A DNA stretch of 64,000 nucleotides, taken from contig CAXXWR010000006.1 of assembly GCA_963666805.2 (NCBI GenBank), positions 558,001 to 622,000 on the forward strand, in the 5' to 3' direction. Both the position numbers and the translations under genes were made by a program. The stretch comes from Fusibacter sp963666805. Lineage in GTDB: Bacteria > Bacillota > Clostridia > Peptostreptococcales > Acidaminobacteraceae. Positions 9,357 through 16,899 of the stretch are shown here, piece by piece; positions within the stretch are counted from its first letter, which is position 1, and the number at the start of each line of letters is the position of its first letter. A model generated the notes under the pieces. The model made no database searches. It saw only the letters and a list, made by a program, of their open reading frames with translations, and was not told where the DNA came from.

Positions 9357-9576
9357 AGGTGATGAGAAAAAAAGTTATTTTTGAATAGAATCTTATATGT
9401 TTAAAGTAGCTATTAAAAACGGTATATATAAGGTATATAAGGCTAAACTGTATAATAATGAAAGATAACGGGGTAAAATATGATAAGTATCTTTTATTAA
9501 ACACAAGTTTAGGGTATAAGTTTTCTGAATCACGCAATTATACGGGTAATTAATATTATTTACAGAGGAGGTACTA

Positions 9577-10773
9577 ATGTTCAATGGCGGGAAGAATCAA
9601 ATGGCTAAGCAACTTGAGGAAAAAAATAAGGAAATAGAGGCATTGAAACGAGAAGTTGCAATGTTGAAAGGTATTCAACAAGCGATGCCTGATCCATATT
9701 ATGTTAGAGATATGGACTATAACGTTATATTATGGCCAGAAGCAATTCAAGAACTTACAGGTTATACAGAGGAAGAAGCTAAAACCATTAAATGTGGGAA
9801 CATATTTAAAGCTTCAGTTTGTCAGGATTGCCCTACTCAAAAATGTGTTTACAAAAAAGAATTTTTAAGAGATGCCATCGTTGATGTTTTTAACAAAAAA
9901 GGGGAGAGACTGAATACACTTGTTTCTAATGCGGGGGTCTATGATGACGAAGGAAATCCTCTAGCAGCAGTTGAAGTTGTAAAAGATGTGACCAGTCAGC
10001 AAACATTGTTATCAAGTATTGGAACCAATTCGGAACATTTGGGTTCAATCTCTGAAGAGTTAGCAGCATCAACTCAAGAAATCCTATCATCTGCGCAAAT
10101 GGTCAATGAACAAACGATTGAAATATTGGATCAAACTAAAGATGGTTTAGAGAACACCAATAAACTTAAAGCAATCTCTAATAACTGTATACAATTTGCT
10201 AATGAAGTAACTACCTCAATGAATAGTATTTCTTCATCAGTTAACCAATCGTCTAGCAGCATCAATGAGTTGGAAGAAAAATCTAAAAACATAAATGAGA
10301 TTATTTCAACCATCCAAAGTATTTCTTCACAAACGAACCTTCTTGCGTTAAATGCATCAATTGAAGCGGCAAGGGCTGGAGAAGCAGGTAGAGGATTTGC
10401 GGTTGTAGCAGATGAAATTAGAAAATTGGCAGAGGAAACAGACGATTCATCAAGAGAAATTGTAACATCAGTTGGACAAATAATGACGCTTATTAGAAGT
10501 GTTATAGAATCGACTGAAATGGTAACGAAAAATGTAGATCAAGGTCAAGGTAGAGTTGATGAGCTCATAAGTCTTATTCAAGATATTAATTCTTCTACAG
10601 AAGAACTGACTGGTAAGATATCGTTGATTAGTTCAAATGCTCAAAGCTCAGTAGATGCAACTTCAACACAAGAAAACTCATTAGCTCAAATTACAGTTGT
10701 TTCAGAAGATATAGCTCAAACAGCACAAACGCTACTCAGTGAGTTCAATAAGTTCCGATATGAAAATATGTAA
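9577..10773 (+). CDS. soluble PAS-domain methyl-accepting chemotaxis protein (paralogue 2)
   Basis: The protein has the same length (398 residues), order and motifs as the receptor at 1104: coiled coil, PAS domain (about 35-140) with C-x8-C-x2-C-x4-C, then a cytoplasmic MCP signalling domain. Both end F-N-K-F-R-Y-E-N-M, and most PAS residues are identical by eye, so this is a gene duplication. Lack of membrane segments places it in the cytoplasm. It is preceded by GAGGAGG and follows the flavoreductase terminator, so it has its own promoter in the 297-base gap. A role in sensing internal redox or flavin state fits the neighbourhood but is inference. Confidence 0.9.
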   Translation: MFNGGKNQMAKQLEEKNKEIEALKREVAMLKGIQQAMPDPYYVRDMDYNVILWPEAIQELTGYTEEEAKTIKCGNIFKASVCQDCPTQKCVYKKEFLRDAIVDVFNKKGERLNTLVSNAGVYDDEGNPLAAVEVVKDVTSQQTLLSSIGTNSEHLGSISEELAASTQEILSSAQMVNEQTIEILDQTKDGLENTNKLKAISNNCIQFANEVTTSMNSISSSVNQSSSSINELEEKSKNINEIISTIQSISSQTNLLALNASIEAARAGEAGRGFAVVADEIRKLAEETDDSSREIVTSVGQIMTLIRSVIESTEMVTKNVDQGQGRVDELISLIQDINSSTEELTGKISLISSNAQSSVDATSTQENSLAQITVVSEDIAQTAQTLLSEFNKFRYENM

Positions 10774-10809
10774 AACCAAGGGTTCAAAGATAAATTTTAA
10801 TCAAAAAAT

Positions 10810-10851
10810 CCTCTGTTTTATGTTCTGCGATGAATGGACTATAAACAGAGG
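10810..10851 (+). other. hairpin between the chemoreceptor and crp-like genes
   Basis: A 9-bp stem, CCTCTGTTT / AAACAGAGG, has a loop of about 24 bases. No T run follows it, so it is not a standard terminator. It could be a weak terminator or an operator in the crp-like promoter. Confidence 0.4.
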
Positions 10852-10893
10852 GGTGTCATTTTGTAAAGTTGCGTGAAGGGGAAGACTAAAAAA

Positions 10894-11523
10894 ATGATAA
10901 ATAGGAGAAATGAACAACGGAGAGATGAAGCGTTAGATCAATTGACAACTGTGATTCGTCAATACAGTCATTTAGATGAAAATCTTTTGCGTGAAATGGT
11001 GGATCACATTCCTGTTAAAGTATTTCCAAAAGCTAGTATTTTGATTGAACAGGGGGAAGTCGTTAGAAAATGCTACTTCCTTCTTAAAGGATGCGCAAGG
11101 AAATTTTCAGTAGATGAAGAGGGGAAAGAAGTGACATCTGATTTTTTTACTGAAAATCAAAGCATTGTTGTCTTTTTTGGAGAAGATGAATCACCATCCC
11201 CCTATTCTATTGAATGCTTAGAAGAGACGATTATGATTGAAGGGACACTAGATGAACAAGACAATGAAATGTCAGAGTATCCTGAGTTTGAAGGCATCGT
11301 TCTTAAAATGATTCAAGCAGGAATGGGGGATCTTCAGGATACTTTTGCCTCATTTATACACATGAAACCAGAAGAGAGAGTAAGGTATATGATGGGCAAA
11401 AGACCTGAATTGTTTAACAGAGTGCCACAGCATCAGTTGGCGAGTTATCTTGGGATGACGCCAGAATCATTAAGTAGAATTAAAGGCCGTCTTGGGATGA
11501 GTCATTTGAAAGCTGTGAAGTAA
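10894..11523 (+). CDS. Crp/Fnr-family transcriptional regulator
   Basis: The protein has a cyclic-nucleotide-binding-like beta-roll (about residues 20-130) and a C-terminal winged HTH containing V-P-Q-H-Q-L-A-S-Y-L-G-M-T-P-E-S-L-S-R, typical of the family. No cysteine cluster for an FNR iron-sulfur site is evident. I chose the ATG at 10894, which has AAGGGGAAG upstream; a GTG at 10873 would add seven residues but lacks a ribosome site. The last 44 bases overlap the 3' end of the convergent DUF4386 gene. A TTGAT-N4-ATCAA palindrome upstream of that gene (12212) is a plausible target. Confidence 0.85.
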   Translation: MINRRNEQRRDEALDQLTTVIRQYSHLDENLLREMVDHIPVKVFPKASILIEQGEVVRKCYFLLKGCARKFSVDEEGKEVTSDFFTENQSIVVFFGEDESPSPYSIECLEETIMIEGTLDEQDNEMSEYPEFEGIVLKMIQAGMGDLQDTFASFIHMKPEERVRYMMGKRPELFNRVPQHQLASYLGMTPESLSRIKGRLGMSHLKAVK

Positions 11524-12151
11524 TAGAGCGTCCACCTCTGAATAAAAGCCATACCCCAAATGAAAGTTCTCCAATGCTCATGGGGATGGCGAGACTTGAT
11601 TCCAAAAATGTGGCAAGCGTCTCTGCTTGAGGCATAAAATTTTGTAAACCATGGATTGTACTGTAACTTGCACCAGCGATAATAAGCATAATCCCTAATA
11701 TTTTAGGGGTTTTTTTGTTATAGAAAGTTCCTATGCCCGTTGCGATGAGGTGAAATCCGATGATAAAGAGGCCTAAAGACCACATGCGCAAGAATATTGC
11801 TGTATCCTTTTTAAAAAGAAATAGGATTCCGATTGCAAGAAAGAGCGAATAGAGGAGTCTAAGAAGGCCAGAAGTGACAGCCCAAGATTTTTGGATGGGT
11901 TTAAGGTATCGATAAAAGCCATAAGACACAATCAAATCGGTCACTAGGATTAGGCACCAAACGAGAGCACCTGATAAAAAAAGTGTGTGGTGACTCTGAA
12001 TATTGGCAAGCGTTTGTTCTGGATTGCCAGCGACATAAAGGTGAAGAAAAGAAAAGCCATAAGCATAACCAGCTGCTAAGGCCATAATGATTAAAGAGAG
12101 ACCAGAGACCTTGCTCCAGAAACGGACAGGGTTATTTTTGAGTGTATTCAT
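11480..12151 (-). CDS. DUF4386 family membrane protein
   Basis: The 223-residue protein has six or seven hydrophobic segments and the DUF4386 look: an N-terminal F-W-S-K-V-S-G-L-S-L and repeated small-residue helices. The function of the family is unknown. Its 3' end overlaps the Crp-like regulator gene on the other strand by 44 bases. The start has AAGGAG nine bases upstream. The Crp/Fnr-type palindrome at 12212-12227 sits about 60 bases upstream of its ATG. Confidence 0.8.
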   Translation of the reverse strand: MNTLKNNPVRFWSKVSGLSLIIMALAAGYAYGFSFLHLYVAGNPEQTLANIQSHHTLFLSGALVWCLILVTDLIVSYGFYRYLKPIQKSWAVTSGLLRLLYSLFLAIGILFLFKKDTAIFLRMWSLGLFIIGFHLIATGIGTFYNKKTPKILGIMLIIAGASYSTIHGLQNFMPQAETLATFLESSLAIPMSIGELSFGVWLLFRGGRSITSQLSNDSSQDGL

Positions 12152-12211
12152 AGTATTTCTCCTTTCATATTGTAATATATTTGTATTATGACAGGAGAAG
12201 GATATGAATGC

Positions 12212-12227
12212 ATTGATTTAAATCAAT
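12212..12227 (-). promoter_or_regulatory. Crp/Fnr-type binding site (TTGAT-N4-ATCAA)
   Basis: The site is a perfect 16-base palindrome with halves ATTGATTT / AAATCAAT and the consensus core recognised by FNR-like proteins. It lies upstream of the minus-strand DUF4386 gene, whose likely -10 (TACAAT on the minus strand, 12169-12174) is about 45 bases away. That distance is typical of an activator site. The Crp-like regulator next door is the obvious candidate. Confidence 0.55.
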
Positions 12228-12262
12228 AGCAGGTTAAAAATTAGACCCATGTTTCAAGTCGT

Positions 12263-12670
12263 TTATCTCAGCATTTTCATGTTGCCAGTCAGTTTGTTGA
12301 TTTTTTTCTTAGGACCGTAAATGCAGATACCTAAATAATGGATATCATCTTTTGCTGTTTGTGATAGTTTTGTTTCATAGTCTTCGTAATGAAGTGAACT
12401 TTGGGCAACGTCGTTAAAACCGATTACTTTTAAGTCAGGGTCAGCTGAAGCTAATAAATGATCATAGAGTGTTTTAAGATCATTAAGAGGGAGGGCTAAA
12501 ATTGGAATAGGAACATTGGTGACGCCTTCATGACTTCTACCACTTCCATCAATCAGTTTTTTACCTGTCATGCCATCCTGTAGGGAAGCAATACTAATCC
12601 CCAAAGCAGCGGTTGTATTAGCAATAATGCCGTTTGGCAAATCATCGTTTACGATCATAACACATTTCAT
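12263..12670 (-). CDS. DUF2000 family protein
   Basis: The 135-residue protein starts M-K-C-V-M-I-V-N-D-D-L-P and has the G-x-S-x-A-S-L-Q-D-G pattern of DUF2000 proteins, which have a peptidyl-tRNA-hydrolase-2-like fold and no proven function. It lies 12 bases after an AraC regulator on the same strand, an association often seen for this family, so they form an operon. Confidence 0.8.
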   Translation of the reverse strand: MKCVMIVNDDLPNGIIANTTAALGISIASLQDGMTGKKLIDGSGRSHEGVTNVPIPILALPLNDLKTLYDHLLASADPDLKVIGFNDVAQSSLHYEDYETKLSQTAKDDIHYLGICIYGPKKKINKLTGNMKMLR

Positions 12671-12682
12671 AGTTATACCTCT

Positions 12683-13468
12683 TTATTTCATAGTTGTTAG
12701 ATAGTGTTTTGGCGTCATTCCAGTTGATTTTTTAAACTCTCGTGTAAAATGAGCCTGATCATAAAACCCTGATGTTAAAGCGATCGTTATGAGATCAGAT
12801 TCATTTTTTATAAGCTGCTTAGCGTAATCAACTTTTAATTGTAACTGATAGGCACTTGGCGTCGTATTATAAAGTCTTTTAAAACTTCTAATCAACTTGA
12901 ACCGATCAATCCGAAACTGACTTTCGATTAGATCAAGGCTGATGTCCTCTAAGAAATGATGATGAATGTAGTCACGAATGCGTTCAATATGAGAATCAAT
13001 CTCTTTTTCAATTTTTACTTCAATAGAATCCATAATTGAAATCAAACAATCAATCAGTTCAACTTCTTCAAAGAAGGTATTGTGTTCTAATAGAAGCATT
13101 TGAGATAAGTTTTTTATCAATTGAAATTCGTGTGAGCCAAGTTTGGCAATGCCTATTTTTAAGTCTTTTCCTATAGCATTTGTGAAGGCTTCTTTATAGG
13201 GGTCATCAAGATAAATCATTGTAAAAGCCCAATGATGAATATCCACAGGCTTACAATTATGAATCACATAGGGCATGATAATCACAGCATCGCCCTCAGA
13301 GAAATGATAGTCCGTATTGTCTATGGTTAGAATGGTTTCTCCTCTTTCAATAACGCCAATAGACAATTCAGAATGTAAGTGTGCTTTATAAGCGTGAGGA
13401 TGGGAATCGCTCACTTTAACTTCGAGAACTTCATAGTACTTTGAAGCTGTAATCATTTTCTCAGCCAT
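12683..13468 (-). CDS. AraC-family transcriptional regulator
   Basis: The 261-residue protein has an N-terminal cupin sensor domain (about 10-110, with S-E-L-S-I-G-V-I-E-R-G and an H-N-C motif). Its C-terminal double HTH (about 160-260) includes F-Y-D-Q-A-H-F-T-R-E-F-K-K, the second AraC recognition helix. It is first in an operon with the DUF2000 gene. The inducer is unknown. Confidence 0.88.
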   Translation of the reverse strand: MAEKMITASKYYEVLEVKVSDSHPHAYKAHLHSELSIGVIERGETILTIDNTDYHFSEGDAVIIMPYVIHNCKPVDIHHWAFTMIYLDDPYKEAFTNAIGKDLKIGIAKLGSHEFQLIKNLSQMLLLEHNTFFEEVELIDCLISIMDSIEVKIEKEIDSHIERIRDYIHHHFLEDISLDLIESQFRIDRFKLIRSFKRLYNTTPSAYQLQLKVDYAKQLIKNESDLITIALTSGFYDQAHFTREFKKSTGMTPKHYLTTMK

Positions 13469-13718
13469 AAGGGTGCTCCTTTGTTTGATTCATGAGTCAG
13501 TTTAATTAGAATTATACAAAATTTTATTTCACTTTTATTGTATAAAATTGCAGAAATCCTATGGGGGTTCATCTCCATTGGTAAGCCATTAATCACATGA
13601 ACCATTTATTCCAAGTGTTTGCATTTTTTCGCTCTTATTCTATAATGCTTTTAATCGTATCTATTTTATCATAACGGCATTTTACTAACACTTGTAATTC
13701 TTGAATGGCATGTCTTTA

Positions 13719-13747
13719 TTGCTATCATTTACAATCGGTAATATAAT
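13719..13747 (+). promoter_or_regulatory. sigma-A promoter of the flavodoxin-ferredoxin gene
   Basis: TTGCTA at 13719-13724 and a perfect TATAAT at 13742-13747 are separated by 17 bases. They lie in the 335-base divergent gap 13469-13803. The same gap holds a 7-bp inverted repeat GGTTCAT / ATGAACC (13566-13603) of unknown use, and nothing else I can support. Confidence 0.65.
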
Positions 13748-13803
13748 GAAGGTAAAATTTTATAACAAAAAATGAGCGTTATGAAAGTAAAGGAGAACTG
13801 AAA

Positions 13804-14571
13804 ATGAATTTAAATGTGCTATATTTTAGCCCAACAGGAACAACGCGTCAAGTGGTAGAGCATCTTTCAAAGACCATAGAATGCGATCAGGTCAACACTT
13901 ATGATTTAACTGACTCTAGTCAACGTGAGTCTACAATAGAATTCACAAGTGAGGATTTGCTCATTGTGGGTGTGCCTGTTTATGCAGGAAGAGTACCACA
14001 AGTTTTAATGCCTTCATTTGAAAAGATAAGAGGGAATGGAACCAAGGCGGTTTTTGTGGTGGTTTATGGTAATCGGGCTTATGAAGATGCCCTATTGGAA
14101 CTTAAAAACAATTTTGAATCGCGCGGTTTTATTGGCATCGCTGCAGGTGCTTTTATAGGAGAACATTCATATACTCATAAAGTCGCTACTAATAGACCGG
14201 ATCAAGAAGATTTAAAAGTAGCAAGTGATTTTGGCGTGCAAATAAACAAGAAACTTCAACAAGAGTTACCAATCACTTTAAGTGTCAAGGGTTCATTTCC
14301 TTATAAAGCGTTGATGACACCCCCTAAATTGGCACCTACAACCGATGAATCATGTATAGATTGTGGTTTGTGTGTGAAAGTTTGTCCAATGGATGCGATT
14401 AATCCTAAAAATGTGAAAGACATTGATGTGGATCAATGTATCAGATGTTGTGCTTGTATTCACAAGTGTCCTGTAGACTCTAAACACTTGGAAAATGAAC
14501 CAATCAATCAAATAAGAAACATGCTTGAAACCAATCTTTCAAATGTAAGACGCGAAATAGAGCTTTTTTAG
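13804..14571 (+). CDS. EFR1-type flavodoxin-ferredoxin electron-transfer protein
   Basis: The 255-residue protein starts with a flavodoxin-like domain (1-160; F-S-P-T-G-T-T-R near the N-terminus is the FMN phosphate loop). It ends with a 2[4Fe-4S] ferredoxin domain carrying C-x2-C-x2-C-x3-C-P at about residue 182 and C-x2-C-x2-C-x3-C-P at about 212. Each binds one cluster. This fits the EFR1-family ferrodoxins of anaerobes, which move low-potential electrons in the cytoplasm. The partner is unknown. It stands alone under its own promoter. Confidence 0.88.
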   Translation: MNLNVLYFSPTGTTRQVVEHLSKTIECDQVNTYDLTDSSQRESTIEFTSEDLLIVGVPVYAGRVPQVLMPSFEKIRGNGTKAVFVVVYGNRAYEDALLELKNNFESRGFIGIAAGAFIGEHSYTHKVATNRPDQEDLKVASDFGVQINKKLQQELPITLSVKGSFPYKALMTPPKLAPTTDESCIDCGLCVKVCPMDAINPKNVKDIDVDQCIRCCACIHKCPVDSKHLENEPINQIRNMLETNLSNVRREIELF

Positions 14572-14737
14572 AAAGAGTTATTAAGAAAAAATATTAGTCA
14601 TCTCCTCAACAACCACAAGAAGGATTAAGGAGATTGAATAGACTGGACTTTAAAATAGATTATGGATAAGGCTTCACGCAATCCTGTCCCACTCATATTG
14701 ATAAACGATTAACTTAATGGTATAATAACTGTGCTTT

Positions 14738-14905
14738 TAGAAGCGGGAATAAAGGTTATGGAAGTTGGGTGAAAGTCCCACACAAGGCCAATTGCTGTAA
14801 TTTGCTGAAACGCTAACATAAGTCACTGGACGTAAGTTTGGGAAGACGTTAGAGTTGTGTTCGTATTCGAACAGAGGCATTAAGTCAGAATACTTGCCTT
14901 TTTTT
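14738..14905 (+). ncRNA. cobalamin riboswitch
   Basis: Conserved cobalamin-riboswitch elements appear in order: a G-rich start, GGGTGAAAGTCCC (14767-14779), the C-A-C-A-x-x-G-G-C-C core with GCTGTAA, AAGTCACTGG, and the 3' AAGTCAGAATACTTGCC (14882-14898). It sits in the 564-base leader between the ferredoxin gene and the cobaltochelatase lipoprotein. A terminator hairpin at 15021 would serve as expression platform. When adenosylcobalamin binds, transcription of the chelatase/ABC transporter operon should fall. Confidence 0.9.
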
Positions 14906-15020
14906 CCTACTGTACAGTTTGTACAGTTCATACAGCCCTGTGGACTCCGGGGTTATGGATGAAAAATGACTATTTTGACTACATTTTGTATCAGAGTGTC
15001 TTTAATTTCATACATAACGA

Positions 15021-15050
15021 ACGTCTACAATTTTTCTGTAGACGTTTTTA
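15021..15050 (+). terminator. terminator in the cobalamin riboswitch expression platform
   Basis: The 9-bp stem ACGTCTACA / TGTAGACGT has a 7-base loop and TTTTATTTT after it. It lies between the aptamer and the first gene, so it is probably the regulated terminator. Confidence 0.8.
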
Positions 15051-15135
15051 TTTTGCCTCCGGCCCTCGTCTTATTTTCATTAGAATAAGGCGACTCTTCA
15101 GTGCTGACATTAAGAATAATGTGAGAAGGGGAGAA

Positions 15136-16821
15136 ATGAAAATGAAAAAGAATATGAAAAATTTGAGTTTACTTTTATTGGTAGTGGGGATGCTTTTAAC
15201 AATAAGCGCTTGCAGTGCTAATGCAGCTGGAAAAGAGCCACAAGACCAAGGTCAAGAACCCGAAACACCTCAAGAGGCTAATCAAGCTGAAGACCAAAAT
15301 GCGTCAGATAATCAAGTTTCAAATGAGTTGACTGACCAAGAAGCGGCTGATCAAGTAGCAGCTATGATTGATGCAATTTACGTTCAAAAACGTACAGATC
15401 AAACGGATCAACAATGTGCAGATGCCAAAGCGGCTTGGGATGCTTTAACAGAGTCTCAAAAGGCTATGGTGGAAGGCGATTCTGCTGATCCTGACTACTT
15501 CGGTAGAGACACAGGTGATGCGAGCTTAGATGATCCGCTTAATAGCGATGATATCGGTGACAACGAACTCTTAGTGGTGAGCTTCGGGACCTCTTTTAAT
15601 GGTAGCCGTGTAAAAGATATTGGCGGCGTTGAAAAAGCGCTTCAAGAAGCTTACCCAGACTGGTCAGTGAGAAGAGCCTTCACTGCACAAATTATTATTA
15701 ATCATATTCAAGCGCGTGATGGCGAAAAAATAGATAACGTTGAACAAGCTCTAGATCGTGCAGTGGCAAATGGTGTTAAACATTTAGTGTTACAACCGAC
15801 GCACTTGATGCATGGCGCTGAATACGATGAATTAATGGCAACGGTTAAAGAGTATCAAGACCAATTTGAATCGGTAAAAGTGTCTGAACCATTATTAGGC
15901 GAAGTGGGTGCAGATGCAACGGTTATTAATCAAGATAAAGAAGATGTGGCAGTTGCCATGACAGCAGCGGCTGTTAAAGAAGCAGGTTACGACAGTATTG
16001 AAGCGGCTAAAGCGGATGGTGTGGCATTTGTCTTTATGGGACACGGAACAGCACATACAGCCAATGTGACTTATAATCAAATGCAAACACAAATGGATGC
16101 ACTTGGCTATGATAATGTTTATGTAGGGACTGTAGAGGGCGAACCTGAAAATACAGCTTGCGATGTTGTGATTGATGCGGTTAAAGAAGCAGGCTATAAG
16201 AAAGTTATTCTCCGTCCGATGATGGTAGTCGCAGGTGACCATGCTAATAATGATATGGCAGGTCCAGATGAAGAGTCATGGAAAACACAATTTGAGGCGT
16301 CTAATCACTTTGAAAGTGTAGAAACTCAAATATTAGGTTTAGGTGGTATTCCTGAAATTGAAGCGATTTATGTAGCACATACCAAAACAGCAATTGAAGG
16401 AGAAGCTTTAGCAAGTGATGTCTCAAGCACAGATCAACAAGCAGCAAGTCAAATCGCTGACGGGGTCTATAGTGCAGATTTTGTCACAGACAGCGGTATG
16501 TTTCATGCGAATGAAGCCAATAATGGAAAAGGCGTTTTGACAGTAGAAAACGGTCAAATGACTTTCCATGTGAGTTTAACCTCTCAAAAAATTCAAAACT
16601 TATATAGAGGCACTGCTGAAGCAGCAAAAGATGATGAAGCAGGTTGGTTACAACCAAGTCTCGATAAAGTCACTTATAGTGACGGAACAAATGAAGAAGT
16701 GCACGGTTTTGATGTCCCTGTACCAGCAGTTGATCAAGACTTTGAATTAGCACTTTTAGGTTCAAAAGGCAAATGGTATGACCATACGGTTTCTATTGCT
16801 AATTTAGAGCCTGTAGAATAA
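15136..16821 (+). CDS. lipoprotein sirohydrochlorin cobaltochelatase (CbiK family) with accessory domains
   Basis: The protein has 561 residues. A signal peptide with lipobox I-S-A-C anchors it outside the membrane. After an acidic linker and a small helical segment (about 65-115, with A-W-D-A-L-T-E-S-Q-K-A) comes a CbiK chelatase domain (about 135-415). It begins L-L-V-V-S-F-G-T-S and has the metal histidine in P-T-H-L-M-H-G, the second in F-M-G-H-G-T-A-H and V-G-T-V-E-G-E-P. The C-terminal 120 residues form a separate all-beta-looking domain. CbiK normally inserts cobalt into sirohydrochlorin in the cytoplasm; exported versions exist and may handle tetrapyrrole transport. The ATG at 15136, after AGAAGGGGAG, is preferred over upstream in-frame starts that lie in the riboswitch leader. 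Confidence 0.88.
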   Translation: MKMKKNMKNLSLLLLVVGMLLTISACSANAAGKEPQDQGQEPETPQEANQAEDQNASDNQVSNELTDQEAADQVAAMIDAIYVQKRTDQTDQQCADAKAAWDALTESQKAMVEGDSADPDYFGRDTGDASLDDPLNSDDIGDNELLVVSFGTSFNGSRVKDIGGVEKALQEAYPDWSVRRAFTAQIIINHIQARDGEKIDNVEQALDRAVANGVKHLVLQPTHLMHGAEYDELMATVKEYQDQFESVKVSEPLLGEVGADATVINQDKEDVAVAMTAAAVKEAGYDSIEAAKADGVAFVFMGHGTAHTANVTYNQMQTQMDALGYDNVYVGTVEGEPENTACDVVIDAVKEAGYKKVILRPMMVVAGDHANNDMAGPDEESWKTQFEASNHFESVETQILGLGGIPEIEAIYVAHTKTAIEGEALASDVSSTDQQAASQIADGVYSADFVTDSGMFHANEANNGKGVLTVENGQMTFHVSLTSQKIQNLYRGTAEAAKDDEAGWLQPSLDKVTYSDGTNEEVHGFDVPVPAVDQDFELALLGSKGKWYDHTVSIANLEPVE

Positions 16822-16837
16822 GTTAATAGGACATTTG

Positions 16838-16876
16838 AATTCTGTAAGTGAGGCCTAGGGTCTTGCTTACAGAATT
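16838..16876 (+). other. intercistronic stem-loop between chelatase and binding protein
   Basis: A perfect 11-bp stem, AATTCTGTAAG / CTTACAGAATT, with a 17-base loop lies in the 78-base space between two operon genes. No T run follows, so mRNA stability or differential expression is likelier than full termination. Confidence 0.6.
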
Positions 16877-16899
16877 TATGTATATAGAGAAGGGATCTT

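Noticed and set aside
9470..9500. Sigma-D (flagellar) promoter before the second PAS chemoreceptor
   Set aside because: TAAA and GATAA are present at 9446-9475, but the spacing is about 13 bases rather than 15 and the GCC of the -10 is missing.
14959..15135. Longer N-terminus for the chelatase lipoprotein
   Set aside because: It would put codons across the riboswitch terminator and hide the signal peptide; the ATG at 15136 has a good ribosome site.
15895..16242. 115-codon cysteine-rich frame on the minus strand
   Set aside because: It is the antisense shadow of the chelatase domain; the C/H richness comes from complementary codons.
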